A stretch of 64,000 nt of DNA from assembly GCA_015350385.1 (NCBI GenBank), contig WNKI01000003.1, positions 2,078,698 to 2,142,697 of the forward strand. The letters run 5' to 3'. Within the stretch, counting starts at the first letter, position 1. Every line of letters starts with the position of its first letter. The position numbers were made by a program, and so were the translations under genes. This document shows positions 42,799 to 52,258 of the stretch, piece by piece. The notes below the pieces were generated by a model that was not told the origin of the DNA, ran no database searches, and saw nothing but the letters and a program-made list of their open reading frames with translations. The stretch comes from Aculops lycopersici. Its lineage: Eukaryota; Arthropoda; Arachnida; Trombidiformes; Eriophyidae.

Positions 42799-43638
42799 CT
42801 AATTACTATGTTTGCATGACTCCAGGTAGGCATTGTACGCTTCATCCTTGTATTTGATGGCCAAAGACTCCCATTGATCTTTTGGCTTTGAGACAATACC
42901 TCTACCAACTATAATTATGTCAGCACCAAGGTCCTTGACAACCTTCGCTGGATGGTTCCATTGTTGATTCATCCCGTCCGAGGTTTCTTCCATATGAACT
43001 CCTGGTGTCATTTTGACGAAAGATGACTGCAAATCTGAAGGTATCTCTAGTTTTTGTGCGACGATAGCACAGCAGGCATCCTTATTATCGCAACACTTCT
43101 GAAAGAACCTCTTGGCATCCATTGGTAGACAACCTGAAAATGAGAACTCGCATAAGCCGATGCAGCTCCTTGGCTCATCGTTTGGAAGATTTGCATTCGC
43201 AGCAGTTTCACTGATTGCTTTAAAGATGCCGTCACCGAGGAGAGGCAACACGGTAACAAGGTCGGCGAATTGGACGTAAAGTTGCTCATATAGAGCAGCT
43301 ACGGTTTCGCCTCCATCACAAAATTTATGGTCTTCAAAGATGAGAAAGTTGTGCTCCTTCTTCTTCTCACTAACGAGGCGTAAGTTTTCGCTTGGTACCC
43401 CAGCTAGTCGTAGGGTTTGAGTCTTGATGATACAAACATGTGGTCCCACCTTGTCGAGGCATTCTAATAAGTCTTCAATTGTACTGAAATTGACGGCAAC
43501 GCAAAGATTGGTCCTCTTTGCAATCATTATTCCGAGGAGTTTCCTCAAGAGAGGGTTTGTGCATTTCTCAAGCCGATCCTCGAGTTTGAGTCTCGGATGA
43601 GATTTATTTAGACTCTTTACTAACGCTGAGAACCCCAT
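42799..43638 (-). CDS. Orotidine 5'-phosphate decarboxylase, stand-alone and divergent
   Basis: Related to the enzyme that decarboxylates OMP to UMP, the last step of pyrimidine synthesis. In animals this is normally the C-terminal half of bifunctional UMPS; here the 279-residue frame begins only just before the decarboxylase domain (KRTNLCVAVNFSTIEDLLEC) and carries no phosphoribosyltransferase domain. The active-site block reads IFEDHKFCDGGETV where UMPS usually has IFEDRKFADIGNTV, so the Lys and both Asp are kept but neighbours change. The phosphate-loop segments FVKMTPGVHMEE and ADIIIVGRGI are present. It may be a diverged paralogue, a monofunctional enzyme, or a changed activity. ATG start, no spliced upstream exon seen. 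It is convergent with PSMD11 (212 bp between the stops). Confidence 0.8.
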   Translation of the reverse strand: MGFSALVKSLNKSHPRLKLEDRLEKCTNPLLRKLLGIMIAKRTNLCVAVNFSTIEDLLECLDKVGPHVCIIKTQTLRLAGVPSENLRLVSEKKKEHNFLIFEDHKFCDGGETVAALYEQLYVQFADLVTVLPLLGDGIFKAISETAANANLPNDEPRSCIGLCEFSFSGCLPMDAKRFFQKCCDNKDACCAIVAQKLEIPSDLQSSFVKMTPGVHMEETSDGMNQQWNHPAKVVKDLGADIIIVGRGIVSKPKDQWESLAIKYKDEAYNAYLESCKHSN

Positions 43639-43799
43639 TATTGAGACGAATAAATCTAAAAGTGACGAGGGAGATAAATAGAAACAGGTGCTGTGAGTTG
43701 GATTGATGATTTCGGAGTGATACCATGAAAAATGTGCTGGTCATTTAAATACCAACACGTGAGAAACTGGCGTGTTCACGCGGTGGCGTCAATCGCGGT

Positions 43800-44675
43800 C
43801 TAAAGCTTTATTCGTTTGAGGCTATGGATTGGACTTGTTATACTACTTTGCACAGTTTCCGAGATAGATTGAGGCTGGATATGCTTTTCCAAGTCCAAGT
43901 TGAGTCCATCTTCGCGCAGTTCACCAGTCACTCTATCTGGTAGTGTCTTACTTTTTGTGAGTCTATAGAATATAACCTGGTTAAGGTAAGTGTGATAGGA
44001 ATCATTTACTGATTCTGGTTGCGCCGGTCCAATCAACTTTCTCGCGACACAAAACTCGCATCTAATCATCTGATGATGGGACATGAAGTTTAAGAGTTCC
44101 GGTGTCGAGTCTTCGAGGCGCGGTATCACAAGTACAACTTGACATTTGACTGTCTTGTGAAACTCTTCAATTAATTCGATGGTCTTTTTGACATAGAATG
44201 CATCTTGATAAATGACGATAAGTTTCACAGAGTGTATGGATGGTTGATAGGAGTTTAGAAGATGAGTTTTCAGGGTAATGTAGGTATCATTGATCTTGTT
44301 GTCGCGAACAATATTGATTAATCGCAGTCGGCGATCTTCCTTCTTCAAAACTGTTGCTAGTCGAAATAAACTAACCGCACCTATGAGATCGATTATAAGC
44401 ACTCGCTTGGCATCATCATTAATGTTGCTGTTGTTATTCAATTGAGATTGCTTTAGAGATCCACTTGTTGCTCTGGTTAAAATTCTACACCATCTATAAA
44501 TTAATTCATTAACTATCTGCTTATCAGACTGTTTCATTTCTATCACAGTTAGACGTGTATTTTTATCTAATATCGGCAAGTCCTGGAACAATCCATCGCG
44601 AGCAACCTGACTGCCGGCGACAGATCTAACGACAGAGTTGGCCACTGATCCAGCAATAGAGGGGGCAAACGACAT
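43800..44675 (-). CDS. Unknown protein, possibly RecA-fold (RAD51-paralogue or Elongator-like)
   Basis: I do not recognise this 291-residue protein with confidence. The segment RVLIIDLIGAVSLFRLATVL resembles the hydrophobic strand-plus-acidic core of P-loop RecA-fold proteins such as XRCC2 (VLFIDTDYHFDMLRLVTIL), and CQVVLVIPRLEDSTPELLN would be a later strand. No Walker A glycine-rich loop is visible, so nucleotide binding is unlikely. The N-terminus is Ser/Ala-rich and the C-terminus basic (SPIHSLKRIKL). It shares a 406-bp divergent spacer with ADSL. The intact single-exon frame of normal composition makes it likely a real gene. The fold assignment is a weak inference. Confidence 0.6.
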   Translation of the reverse strand: MSFAPSIAGSVANSVVRSVAGSQVARDGLFQDLPILDKNTRLTVIEMKQSDKQIVNELIYRWCRILTRATSGSLKQSQLNNNSNINDDAKRVLIIDLIGAVSLFRLATVLKKEDRRLRLINIVRDNKINDTYITLKTHLLNSYQPSIHSVKLIVIYQDAFYVKKTIELIEEFHKTVKCQVVLVIPRLEDSTPELLNFMSHHQMIRCEFCVARKLIGPAQPESVNDSYHTYLNQVIFYRLTKSKTLPDRVTGELREDGLNLDLEKHIQPQSISETVQSSITSPIHSLKRIKL

Positions 44676-45081
44676 GTTGATATAAACGATAATATTAGTT
44701 GAAAATGGCGCGTCTAGCGACTGTTATTCATGCTAATATTGTATGCAATAGAAAAGATATATGATGTGGTGTGATTATAATATCGTAGGCATTAATTGTT
44801 GCCATATGGATTGGTTTGGTTGCAGTTTTTGTTGCTACCACCACTAGACAACCTTTTTATTTTGTTGACCTTGCGGTATATTCGATGTGCAACAACTCTC
44901 ATCTTATGCTGCAATTGTATCAGAAAATTCAGTGTTCGGATTCACATTTAGGGCACACGCACATGCTACTTTCTCCAACAACCTAGCGCCTGAGACAAAT
45001 TAAATAAACTCGATAAATTCTAAATAATATCTAGTTCAGATAAAATTATTTTTGGGATTTTATATTTTCATCAAGAAGACA
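44676..45081. promoter_or_regulatory. Divergent promoter region (unknown 291-residue gene / ADSL)
   Basis: The 406 bp between the two start codons must hold both promoters and 5' UTRs. It is AT-rich with no obvious TATA box at a fitting distance. Confidence 0.4.
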
Positions 45082-46524
45082 ATGGCAAATGCACACACTT
45101 ATCACGAGTCGGTTTTAGGCCAACGTTATGCATCCGAAGAGATGAAGAAGAATTTTGGCGACATGAAAAAGTTCACCACTTGGCGCAAGCTTTGGATTTA
45201 TTTGGCCGAGGCTCAAAGGGAATTAGGATTGGCCGATATTTCGATGGAGCAAATTAAGGAGATGGAGGAGAATGTTGATAAGATTGATTTTGATTATGTT
45301 CGCGAAGAGGAGGCTAGAATACGTCACGACGTTATGGCGCACATACACGATTATGCAAATCATTGCCCAAAGGCGGCTAGTATAATCCATTTAGGTGCAA
45401 CCTCATGCTTCGTTGGTGATAACACTGATCTCATTGTTATGAGAGACGCTATTGATATTCTCTTGCCTAAGATTGTTAGATGTATCAAGAGACTTTCCGA
45501 CTTTGCTGATAAATACAAGAGTTTGCCATGTCTAGGTTATACCCATTTTCAACCCGCGCAACCTGTTACCGTTGGAAAGCGTGCAACTCTTTGGATTCAG
45601 GACTTGATAGAGGCATTCTCGATGTTGGATTATGTCCGCAATGGAATTATTTTTAGAGGTTGCAAGGGAACTACTGGTACTCAAGCATCATTCCTGCAAT
45701 TGGCAAATCAGGATCGTTCAAAGGTTAGAGCTCTGGATGAGTTGGTCACTAGGAAGGCTGGTTTTACAAAAGCTTACACAGTGACTGGTCAAACCTACTC
45801 TAGAATTAGCGATGTTAAGGTACTATCAGCTCTGGCCTTGCTAGGTGATGCTGTGCACAAGTGTTGCTCGGATCTAAGACTGTTGGCTCACGAACAGGAA
45901 GTCGAGGAACCGTTTGATAAGACTCAAGTTGGATCATCGGCGATGCCCTACAAACGGAATCCAATGCGTTGCGAGAGGATTTGCTCTCTAGCTAGATTGT
46001 TGCCTTGTTACGAGCAAAGTGCTCATGCCACAGCTGCAACTCAATGGATGGAAAGAACTCTAGACGATAGTGCTAATAGAAGAATTATAATTCCAGATGC
46101 CTTCCTAACTGCCGACGCCATCCTCATGACCCTACAGAACGTGTCCGAGGGCCTAGTTGTCTATGAGGCTGTCATCGACCAAAATCTCCGTGAGGTTTTA
46201 CCCTTCATGGCTGCTGAGAATGTGATCATGGCCATGGCTTCAAAGGGTGGCAATCGCCAAGAATGTCATGAGAAGATTAGGGTTTTATCACACGAGGCAA
46301 CAATGAGGATCAAGATAGAAGGTAAACCTAATACACTCATTGAGTGTATCAAGGAAGATCCATACTTCGCTCCAATTGTTTCGATGATGGACAAAATTTT
46401 AGATCCATCGACTTACATTGGCTGCGCACCCGAGCAGGTCTCGGAGTTTTTGACAGAAGAAGTACAACCATTGTTGCAGCGTTTTGAGGGTCAGCTCGAA
46501 GGATCTGTGAGCATAAATATTTAG
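45082..46524 (+). CDS. ADSL: Adenylosuccinate lyase
   Basis: Cytosolic enzyme of the fumarase/aspartase superfamily that splits SAICAR to AICAR (purine step 8) and adenylosuccinate to AMP. The 480 residues from the first ATG match family length; the frame is open ten codons upstream only via TTG. Signatures: IRHDVMAHIHDYANHCP, IHLGATSCFVGDNTD, the catalytic-His block GYTHFQPAQPVTVGKRATLW, and the flexible catalytic loop GSSAMPYKRNPMRCE with the superfamily SS..MPYK.NP signature. Single exon. PAICS, which makes SAICAR, starts 2 kb downstream on the same strand, beyond STE24. The stop is only 30 bp from the convergent STE24 stop. Firm identification. Confidence 0.97.
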   Translation: MANAHTYHESVLGQRYASEEMKKNFGDMKKFTTWRKLWIYLAEAQRELGLADISMEQIKEMEENVDKIDFDYVREEEARIRHDVMAHIHDYANHCPKAASIIHLGATSCFVGDNTDLIVMRDAIDILLPKIVRCIKRLSDFADKYKSLPCLGYTHFQPAQPVTVGKRATLWIQDLIEAFSMLDYVRNGIIFRGCKGTTGTQASFLQLANQDRSKVRALDELVTRKAGFTKAYTVTGQTYSRISDVKVLSALALLGDAVHKCCSDLRLLAHEQEVEEPFDKTQVGSSAMPYKRNPMRCERICSLARLLPCYEQSAHATAATQWMERTLDDSANRRIIIPDAFLTADAILMTLQNVSEGLVVYEAVIDQNLREVLPFMAAENVIMAMASKGGNRQECHEKIRVLSHEATMRIKIEGKPNTLIECIKEDPYFAPIVSMMDKILDPSTYIGCAPEQVSEFLTEEVQPLLQRFEGQLEGSVSINI

Positions 46525-46554
46525 GTCTATCGTTTATTGTAATAGATAGAAAAA

Positions 46555-47919
46555 TTAGTCATACTTTGATAAAGCCTTAAGCCTTTGCATCAGTGTTGGA
46601 TGCGAATGATTGAATTTTGAGTAGAGTTCGTCATGCACTGGAAAACCCAGATTATCGATGTTTAGTTTGACCAAGGCTGTCTTGAGTTTCTCTGCATGTC
46701 CTTTAGATGCAGCAAAGTGGTCAGCTTGATACTCGAAACGTCTACTCATGGCAACTGAGATAAATCCCAAAAGCTCGTTGTAAGGGGTTAAAACCATCAT
46801 GAGAAGGGCAAACCCGATAATGACTGGCATCTCGTGAACAAATCCGAATGACGCATAGAAGTCGGGGTCATTGTAGAACTTGGAGAATATAACGAATATG
46901 AGGAAGTAATTGACTTCGGCAAATACCAAATTCTTGATCAAATGAGCACAATGCCAATGACCCAGCTCATGGCATAAGACAGCTATTATTTCATCCTGAG
47001 TACATCCCTTGCGAGGTTCCTCTTTTCCCTCGTCCTTTTTGTCCGACTTTTGATCTTTATCCTTCTCGGCACCTTCCTCCTTCTTGTCGTAGTAACCCTC
47101 GATTAGAGTGTCATATATGACAATTCTTTTCTTATTGAACAGTCCACTTTGGTATGCATTAGAGTGAGAGCTCCTCTTAGAACCCTCAACGATAAATATA
47201 TTATGCAATGGAAAACCAACACTGGATGCTAGTGCCTCGATTTTCTCACGAAGCTCACCCTCTGGTAGTGGTGTAAACTTGTCGAATAGGGCGGCAATCT
47301 CACCATGGAATAGGATGAGTACACAAACAACAATGAAACAGAATATCCACAAGTAGAGGAAGAAGTATGGTCCTCCATTTCGGACAATATATATGATAGC
47401 CGCCACCACGGGTGCTTGTATCACGTAGCTGACAAAGAATTTTTTGGTCGTGTCCCAAGCGAAGAAACCAGCAGTTTGCTTGTTGAAACCGTGTCTTTCT
47501 TCTAATATAAATGTACTATAAATTGACAGTGGGAGATTAATGATAGTTGAGGAAAGGGATGTTACAAATGTGAACACAAGCGATTGGAATATCTCTCTTT
47601 CAATGGAGGGATCTCTTGTCATATAGAATGTGTTGGTCATAATATCTCCAGATATATTCCAAAAGTAGGGTTGCAAATAGTAGCAGATAATGAGTGTGCT
47701 TTGAATTTGATTTATAATACTCGAGATGAAGCCATACTTGGCCTTGTCAATAGAGTAAGCTTTGGCCTTGAGAAATGTCTTTTCATCAATTCGATCCTCT
47801 AGTTCGGTGGGCACTTTTTTGGTGGTCAAGTAAACTCGGAATTGTCTATAGCTAAGATACATTTCCCATGACCAGAAAATCCACGAAGCTGCAAGGACTG
47901 ACAGTGGGTAATAATGCAT
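46555..47919 (-). CDS. ZMPSTE24: CAAX prenyl protease 1 (STE24 / ZMPSTE24)
   Basis: Zinc metalloprotease of the ER and inner nuclear membrane that removes the AAX tripeptide from farnesylated proteins and processes prelamin A in animals. The 454-residue protein has about seven hydrophobic spans, the zinc motif CHELGHWHCAH (HExxH) and a downstream glutamate-bearing segment SRRFEYQADHFAASKGHAEK giving the third zinc ligand. The conserved LEERHGFNKQT and SHSNAYQSGLFNKKRIVIYD blocks are clear. A Lys/Asp/Glu-rich insertion (EEGAEKDKDQKSDKKDEGKE) sits before the zinc motif. ATG start fits the family (SWEMYLSYRQ in the first helix). It is divergent from PAICS with 574 bp between the starts. Firm identification. 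Confidence 0.96.
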   Translation of the reverse strand: MHYYPLSVLAASWIFWSWEMYLSYRQFRVYLTTKKVPTELEDRIDEKTFLKAKAYSIDKAKYGFISSIINQIQSTLIICYYLQPYFWNISGDIMTNTFYMTRDPSIEREIFQSLVFTFVTSLSSTIINLPLSIYSTFILEERHGFNKQTAGFFAWDTTKKFFVSYVIQAPVVAAIIYIVRNGGPYFFLYLWIFCFIVVCVLILFHGEIAALFDKFTPLPEGELREKIEALASSVGFPLHNIFIVEGSKRSSHSNAYQSGLFNKKRIVIYDTLIEGYYDKKEEGAEKDKDQKSDKKDEGKEEPRKGCTQDEIIAVLCHELGHWHCAHLIKNLVFAEVNYFLIFVIFSKFYNDPDFYASFGFVHEMPVIIGFALLMMVLTPYNELLGFISVAMSRRFEYQADHFAASKGHAEKLKTALVKLNIDNLGFPVHDELYSKFNHSHPTLMQRLKALSKYD

Positions 47920-48493
47920 GATGAGCAGTTGATTTTGAGATGTTACAAGATAATAAGCCGATGAGTATAGTTTAGCTAATAAATATTATGATGAATTCAA
48001 CAAAAATAGTGGTCGCCTGGAAACGTGATTTTTCCACGAACGCGCGTGGTTCGTTCCCAATAACGACTCTTGATGACAGACGCAACTTTGGTGTCTCCAT
48101 TTATCAAATCGCTCAGATCTTGTTGTGGTGTTTGTTGTCTCTTTTCTTCTATTGAAGATATGAATCTTGATACTCTCTTCCTTTCAACTCATCATTTGCG
48201 ATCTCGTCAATCGAATCTATCTGCTTTGCTATCATAAATCATTTCATTGTTTAGGGTATGTCGAGAACAAGCTTTGCCTAGTAACAAAAACAAGACCGAG
48301 GAGCTATTTACTAGTTGGTCTCGTTGCTTTGCCCACTTATAGCACATATCGGACGTCATAATCGTTCCTGTTATAAAGTTCCGGACAATTACAAACGTTT
48401 ACATCTCTCGCAAATCACTTTGAGTTTAGTTGATTATCAAATAGCTGGTCGAATTAGAAATTCAAGTTGCAAAAAAGTATACAATTATTAAAA
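47920..48493. promoter_or_regulatory. Divergent promoter region (STE24 / PAICS)
   Basis: 574 bp between start codons; presumably holds both promoters and 5' UTRs. A short plus-strand frame (48167-48361) is not convincing. Confidence 0.4.
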
Positions 48494-49861
48494 ATGTCCG
48501 ACAGTAAGTATAAGGTTCGCTTGTAACTTATCACCATCTATGCACCTGTGGATTTTCTCGAATACTAACTTTTTTCTTATCAATTTACAGTTAAAGGAAA
48601 GTTGCTTAGTGAGGGTAAGACAAAGCAAATCTACCAACATGCCCAAAACGAGGCATGGGTTTTGATTGAGAGCAAGGATAGAATTACCGCCGGCGATGGA
48701 GCCAAATCACATGAGATGAAAGATAAGTCGATGTATTCAACTCGCACCAACGCCGCTGTCTTCGAGTTTCTAACTGCGGTTGGAGTGCCAACTTCGTTTG
48801 TATCACGGGTGGAGGGCAGCTCAACAGCATTCATCGCCAAGAAGTGTGAGATGGTGCCAATCGAGTGGGTAACCAGGAGAATGGCAACCGGCTCCTACTT
48901 GAGACGACACCCGAATGTCAAGGAAGGTTACAGGTTTGCGCCAGTCAAGTTGGAGACTTTCTTCAAGGACGATGCAAACCATGACCCATACTGGGCAATT
49001 GAGAGCATCCGAGGCGCCGACTTTCCCAATGTCAAGTTGACCGACTCCGATGTTGAGAGGATGTGCATGCTAACTCGCCTGGTTTTCCAGATTCTCGAGC
49101 GAGCTTGGCAAACTCTGGACCACTCGCTGGTTGACATGAAGGTCGAGTTTGGCAAGGATGCCAGTGGTGAACTTATACTATCCGACGTGATTGACAATGA
49201 CTCGTGGAGATTGTGGCCAAATGGAGATAAGAGGCTCATGTTGGACAAGCAAGTTTACAGGAACTTGACCCAGGTAGACAGTGAGTCAATGGAAAAGATT
49301 AGATCAAACTTTGCCTTGGTGGCCGAGAGAACCGAAAATTTGTTCAAATCACTGATGCCTAGTAAGCCAGCAGCGGATGCATTAGTACCGCCTCAAGTTG
49401 GTATTATCATGGGCTCAAAGACTGATGAAAAATTTGTTGATTCCATCATAAAGGCACTCGAGAAGTACGGCGTTGGCCGCTCGGAGGTTCACGTAAGTTC
49501 CGCCCACAAGTCAACTGATTACACCTTGACGGTAATCGAGAAACTTAACCAATGGAGCACCTGTAAGTGCATAGTGGCCGTGGCAGGTAGATCCAATGGT
49601 CTCGGCCTGGTGGCCGCAGCCAACTCGACCATTCCAGTAATCAATTGCCCTCCCATGTCCGACCTCACAGCTGCCATGGTGGACATTTGGTCTTCTCTCA
49701 GAGTGCCGTCGGGTTTGGGCTGTACCACAGCCCTGGGGCCGGATAGCGCAGGAATGGCAGCGGCTCATATTGTTGGCAACGAGGATTGCTATGTTTGGTC
49801 GAAGATCAAGACTATCCAGACCATGGCTGCCATAAAGCTGATTGCCGATGATCTCTCATAG
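48494..49861 (+). CDS. PAICS: PAICS: SAICAR synthetase plus AIR carboxylase, two exons
   Basis: Bifunctional cytosolic enzyme for purine steps 6 and 7 (AIR to CAIR to SAICAR). Model: join(48494..48503, 48591..49861), 426 residues. Exon 1 is only 10 nt (ATG TCC GAC A), followed by gtaagt; the acceptor is tttacag/, phase 1, giving MSDIKGKLLSEGKTKQIYQH, which fits the family start. The SAICAR synthetase domain (about 1-260) has LLSEGKTKQIY, WVTRRMATGSYLRRHPNVKE and SDVIDNDSWRLWP. The AIR carboxylase domain (about 265-426) has VGIIMGSKTDEKF, VSSAHKSTDYTL, AVAGRSNGLG and the TTALGPDSAGMAAAHIVGN segment. An AATAAA signal lies near 49912. Its product SAICAR is the substrate of ADSL nearby. Firm identification. 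Confidence 0.97.
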
Positions 49862-50034
49862 ATTTAGAATGGATTTGTCTTGTTACATAGACGAGACTAA
49901 TATAACTCATCAATAAACTTTGTGACGTTTTTGTCAATTGTGTCTTGAATTTGTATCTGCATTTTGTGTCTCTCACTATATTTATTGGATATTGCTATCA
50001 AAGAGGCCTCATCTTATCAAGTTCAATCAAATCT

Positions 50035-51566
50035 CTACAACTTCTTGACAACAACTGTACTAGCTCCACCACCACCATTGCAAATGCTCGCCACTCCATA
50101 CTCTCCAGACTTGAGGTGCATAGCTAGGCTGTTGACAATTCTAGCTCCAGACATACCAATTGGATGGCCCAATGAAACGGCGCCACCGTTGACATTGACA
50201 CGAGCTGGGTCCAAATTTAATAGCTTGATGTTGGCGAGAACAACCGCACTGAATGCCTCATTAATCTCCCATCTTGCAATATCATTCACCTTAAGTCCAG
50301 CTCTAGACAGCGCCTATTTCGGGTTTGGAGAAGATGGTTTTAATTAGTATAAGTTGTTTCATTAGATATAAGATGGGGAATGTAATGTTTTGTTCAAGTT
50401 GATTAAATGTCTCAGGCCCCTACCATCTTGTTTAGGGCGGGTTAAATTAGACCCTTCAAGACGAGAAACAGGCCGTGAGTAGTTTGCTTTTCCAAGGTTT
50501 AAATTTTGTGGCACTCTGGTCATTGTGTGCAACATACTCAACATCTTGGAGGATTCGATAGAGGAACATGAATCGCACTAACACTTACCTTTGGTATACC
50601 CAAAGCTGGAGCTAGAGGAAAGTCAATAGGGTCGCAGGCAGCGTCAGCATAGGCAACAATCTCGGCCAATGGATTCAAATTGTGATGGCTTGCAGCTTTG
50701 GAAGACATAAGCAGTGTAGCAGCGGCTCCATCGTTTAAGGTGCTAGCGTTTGCAGCAGTAACTGTACCATTCTCACGATCAAATGCCGGCTTCAATTTGG
50801 TCATTCTATCGAAATCGATCTTCCTGAACTCTTCGTCACTATCAACAATCTTCTTTGGGTCATTGGGCTTTCTACCATCTATCTCTACGGCCTCAATCTC
50901 TTTGGCCAACAAACCAGATTCATAAGCTTTGCTCGAGCGTTGGTAGCTAGACTTGGCAAAATCGTCCTGCTGCTCGCGAGTAATGCCATGCTTCTTACAG
51001 GTGTTCTCGGCACACATTCCCATGTGAATCTTGTCGTAGGCATCAGTGAGACCATCGAGCAAGATACCATCCATTAACTCCAAGTTTCCATAACCTGGAA
51101 CCGCTCTCTTCATATACCTGGGCACCTGAGACATGGACTCCATTCCACCAGCCACGACGATGTCGTTATGACCAGCCTCAATTGATTGCGCTCCAATCAT
51201 AATAGCCTTCATGCCCGAGGCACAAACCTTATTCACAGTTGTACATATCACAGATTTGTTCAAACCGGCACCAAGAGCAGCTTGTCTAGCTGGAGCCTGG
51301 CCGGCGGATCCTTGACATACTTGGCCGAAGTAAACCTCTTGCACTGCTTCGGGGGCTAACTTGATCCTATTGAGTGCGCCACGGATAGCAAAGGAACCCA
51401 ACTTGGTGGCTGGGATATTGGCCAATGCCCCATTTGAGAATTGCGTTATGGGAGTCCTAGCGACACTAACAATCAGTGCATTCTGTTTAGATCGTAAAAT
51501 TGAGTTAATACTTTGTTGGTCGAAATGAATCGGATCTCATCTAGGAATTGTAAGCTCACTTACCAT
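50035..51566 (-). CDS. ACAT1: Acetyl-CoA acetyltransferase (thiolase, ACAT1-type), three exons
   Basis: Makes or cleaves acetoacetyl-CoA. Model: complement(join(50035..50313, 50589..51482, 51564..51566)), 391 residues. The start ATG is the last codon of exon 1, directly before gtaagt; exon 2 then gives NALIVSVARTPITQFSNGAL, and the last junction is IPK/ALSRAG. Catalytic residues: Cys in TTVNKVCASGMKAIM, His in GHPIGMSGARI, Cys in SICNGGGGAS. Sequence wording (LPATKLG-like start, ANASTLNDGAAA, PIDFPLAP, NINGGAVSLGHP-like) is closest to mitochondrial ACAT1. There is no presequence, so this product should be cytosolic unless another first exon exists. The C-terminus is VVKKL. HMG-CoA lyase in the same window acts on related metabolites but is 40 kb away. 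Confidence 0.95.
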
Positions 51567-52258
51567 CCTTGTAGTATCTAATTATTACTATTCTAAAATT
51601 CTAGATTAAAATCCTGAGAACTTGGTCTATTTGTTCGAAATAAAGATATCATTAATAAGACGATGAGATGATATGTTGATGGCCATATCTCATCGCCAAG
51701 ATCTTGGACTTGGTTGCTTTTCGGCTCGTTAGAAGAGTGGTGTTGCCAGGGAGTCAACAAGGGCCAGAGTAGAAGCATGGTCATTCCTTAGGCGCGGTGC
51801 GTGCGGAAGGCCGAATGGAGAAGGGGTGGCATTTGTTCGCACAGTGTCGACCCCCGTGGCGCACGAAGGCTTTGTTAGGAAAACAAAACACTGGCTAATT
51901 TTTACGCTCTAGGTGCCTAAAACTCAAAGGTTACTTTTGAGACTCCATTAATTTGCTAATAATATCAAATTAATGGACTCTTCACCCATGTACTCTCAAT
52001 CACATTCCAACTTATCTCATCCTAAGAAGATGAGAGATCCAAAAAAATATTTGAATTATTCACTATCTATTCGTACTTGTATCTATAACAATCCCATAGA
52101 GTTCATATACTAAAATTTTGGTTACCTATGCGAAAATAATAATTATTTTTCTATTCATAAACAAATTATTACAACGAAATCACGGTATCAGAAATATATG
52201 TAACAACAATCCAATCTTGCTTACTGAACAATCAAAGTGGAAATATCATCTAACTACT
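51567..52258. other. Divergent spacer between thiolase and arfaptin
   Basis: No gene recognised. There are AT-rich blocks near 51950-52150. It probably contains the promoters of both genes. Confidence 0.4.
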
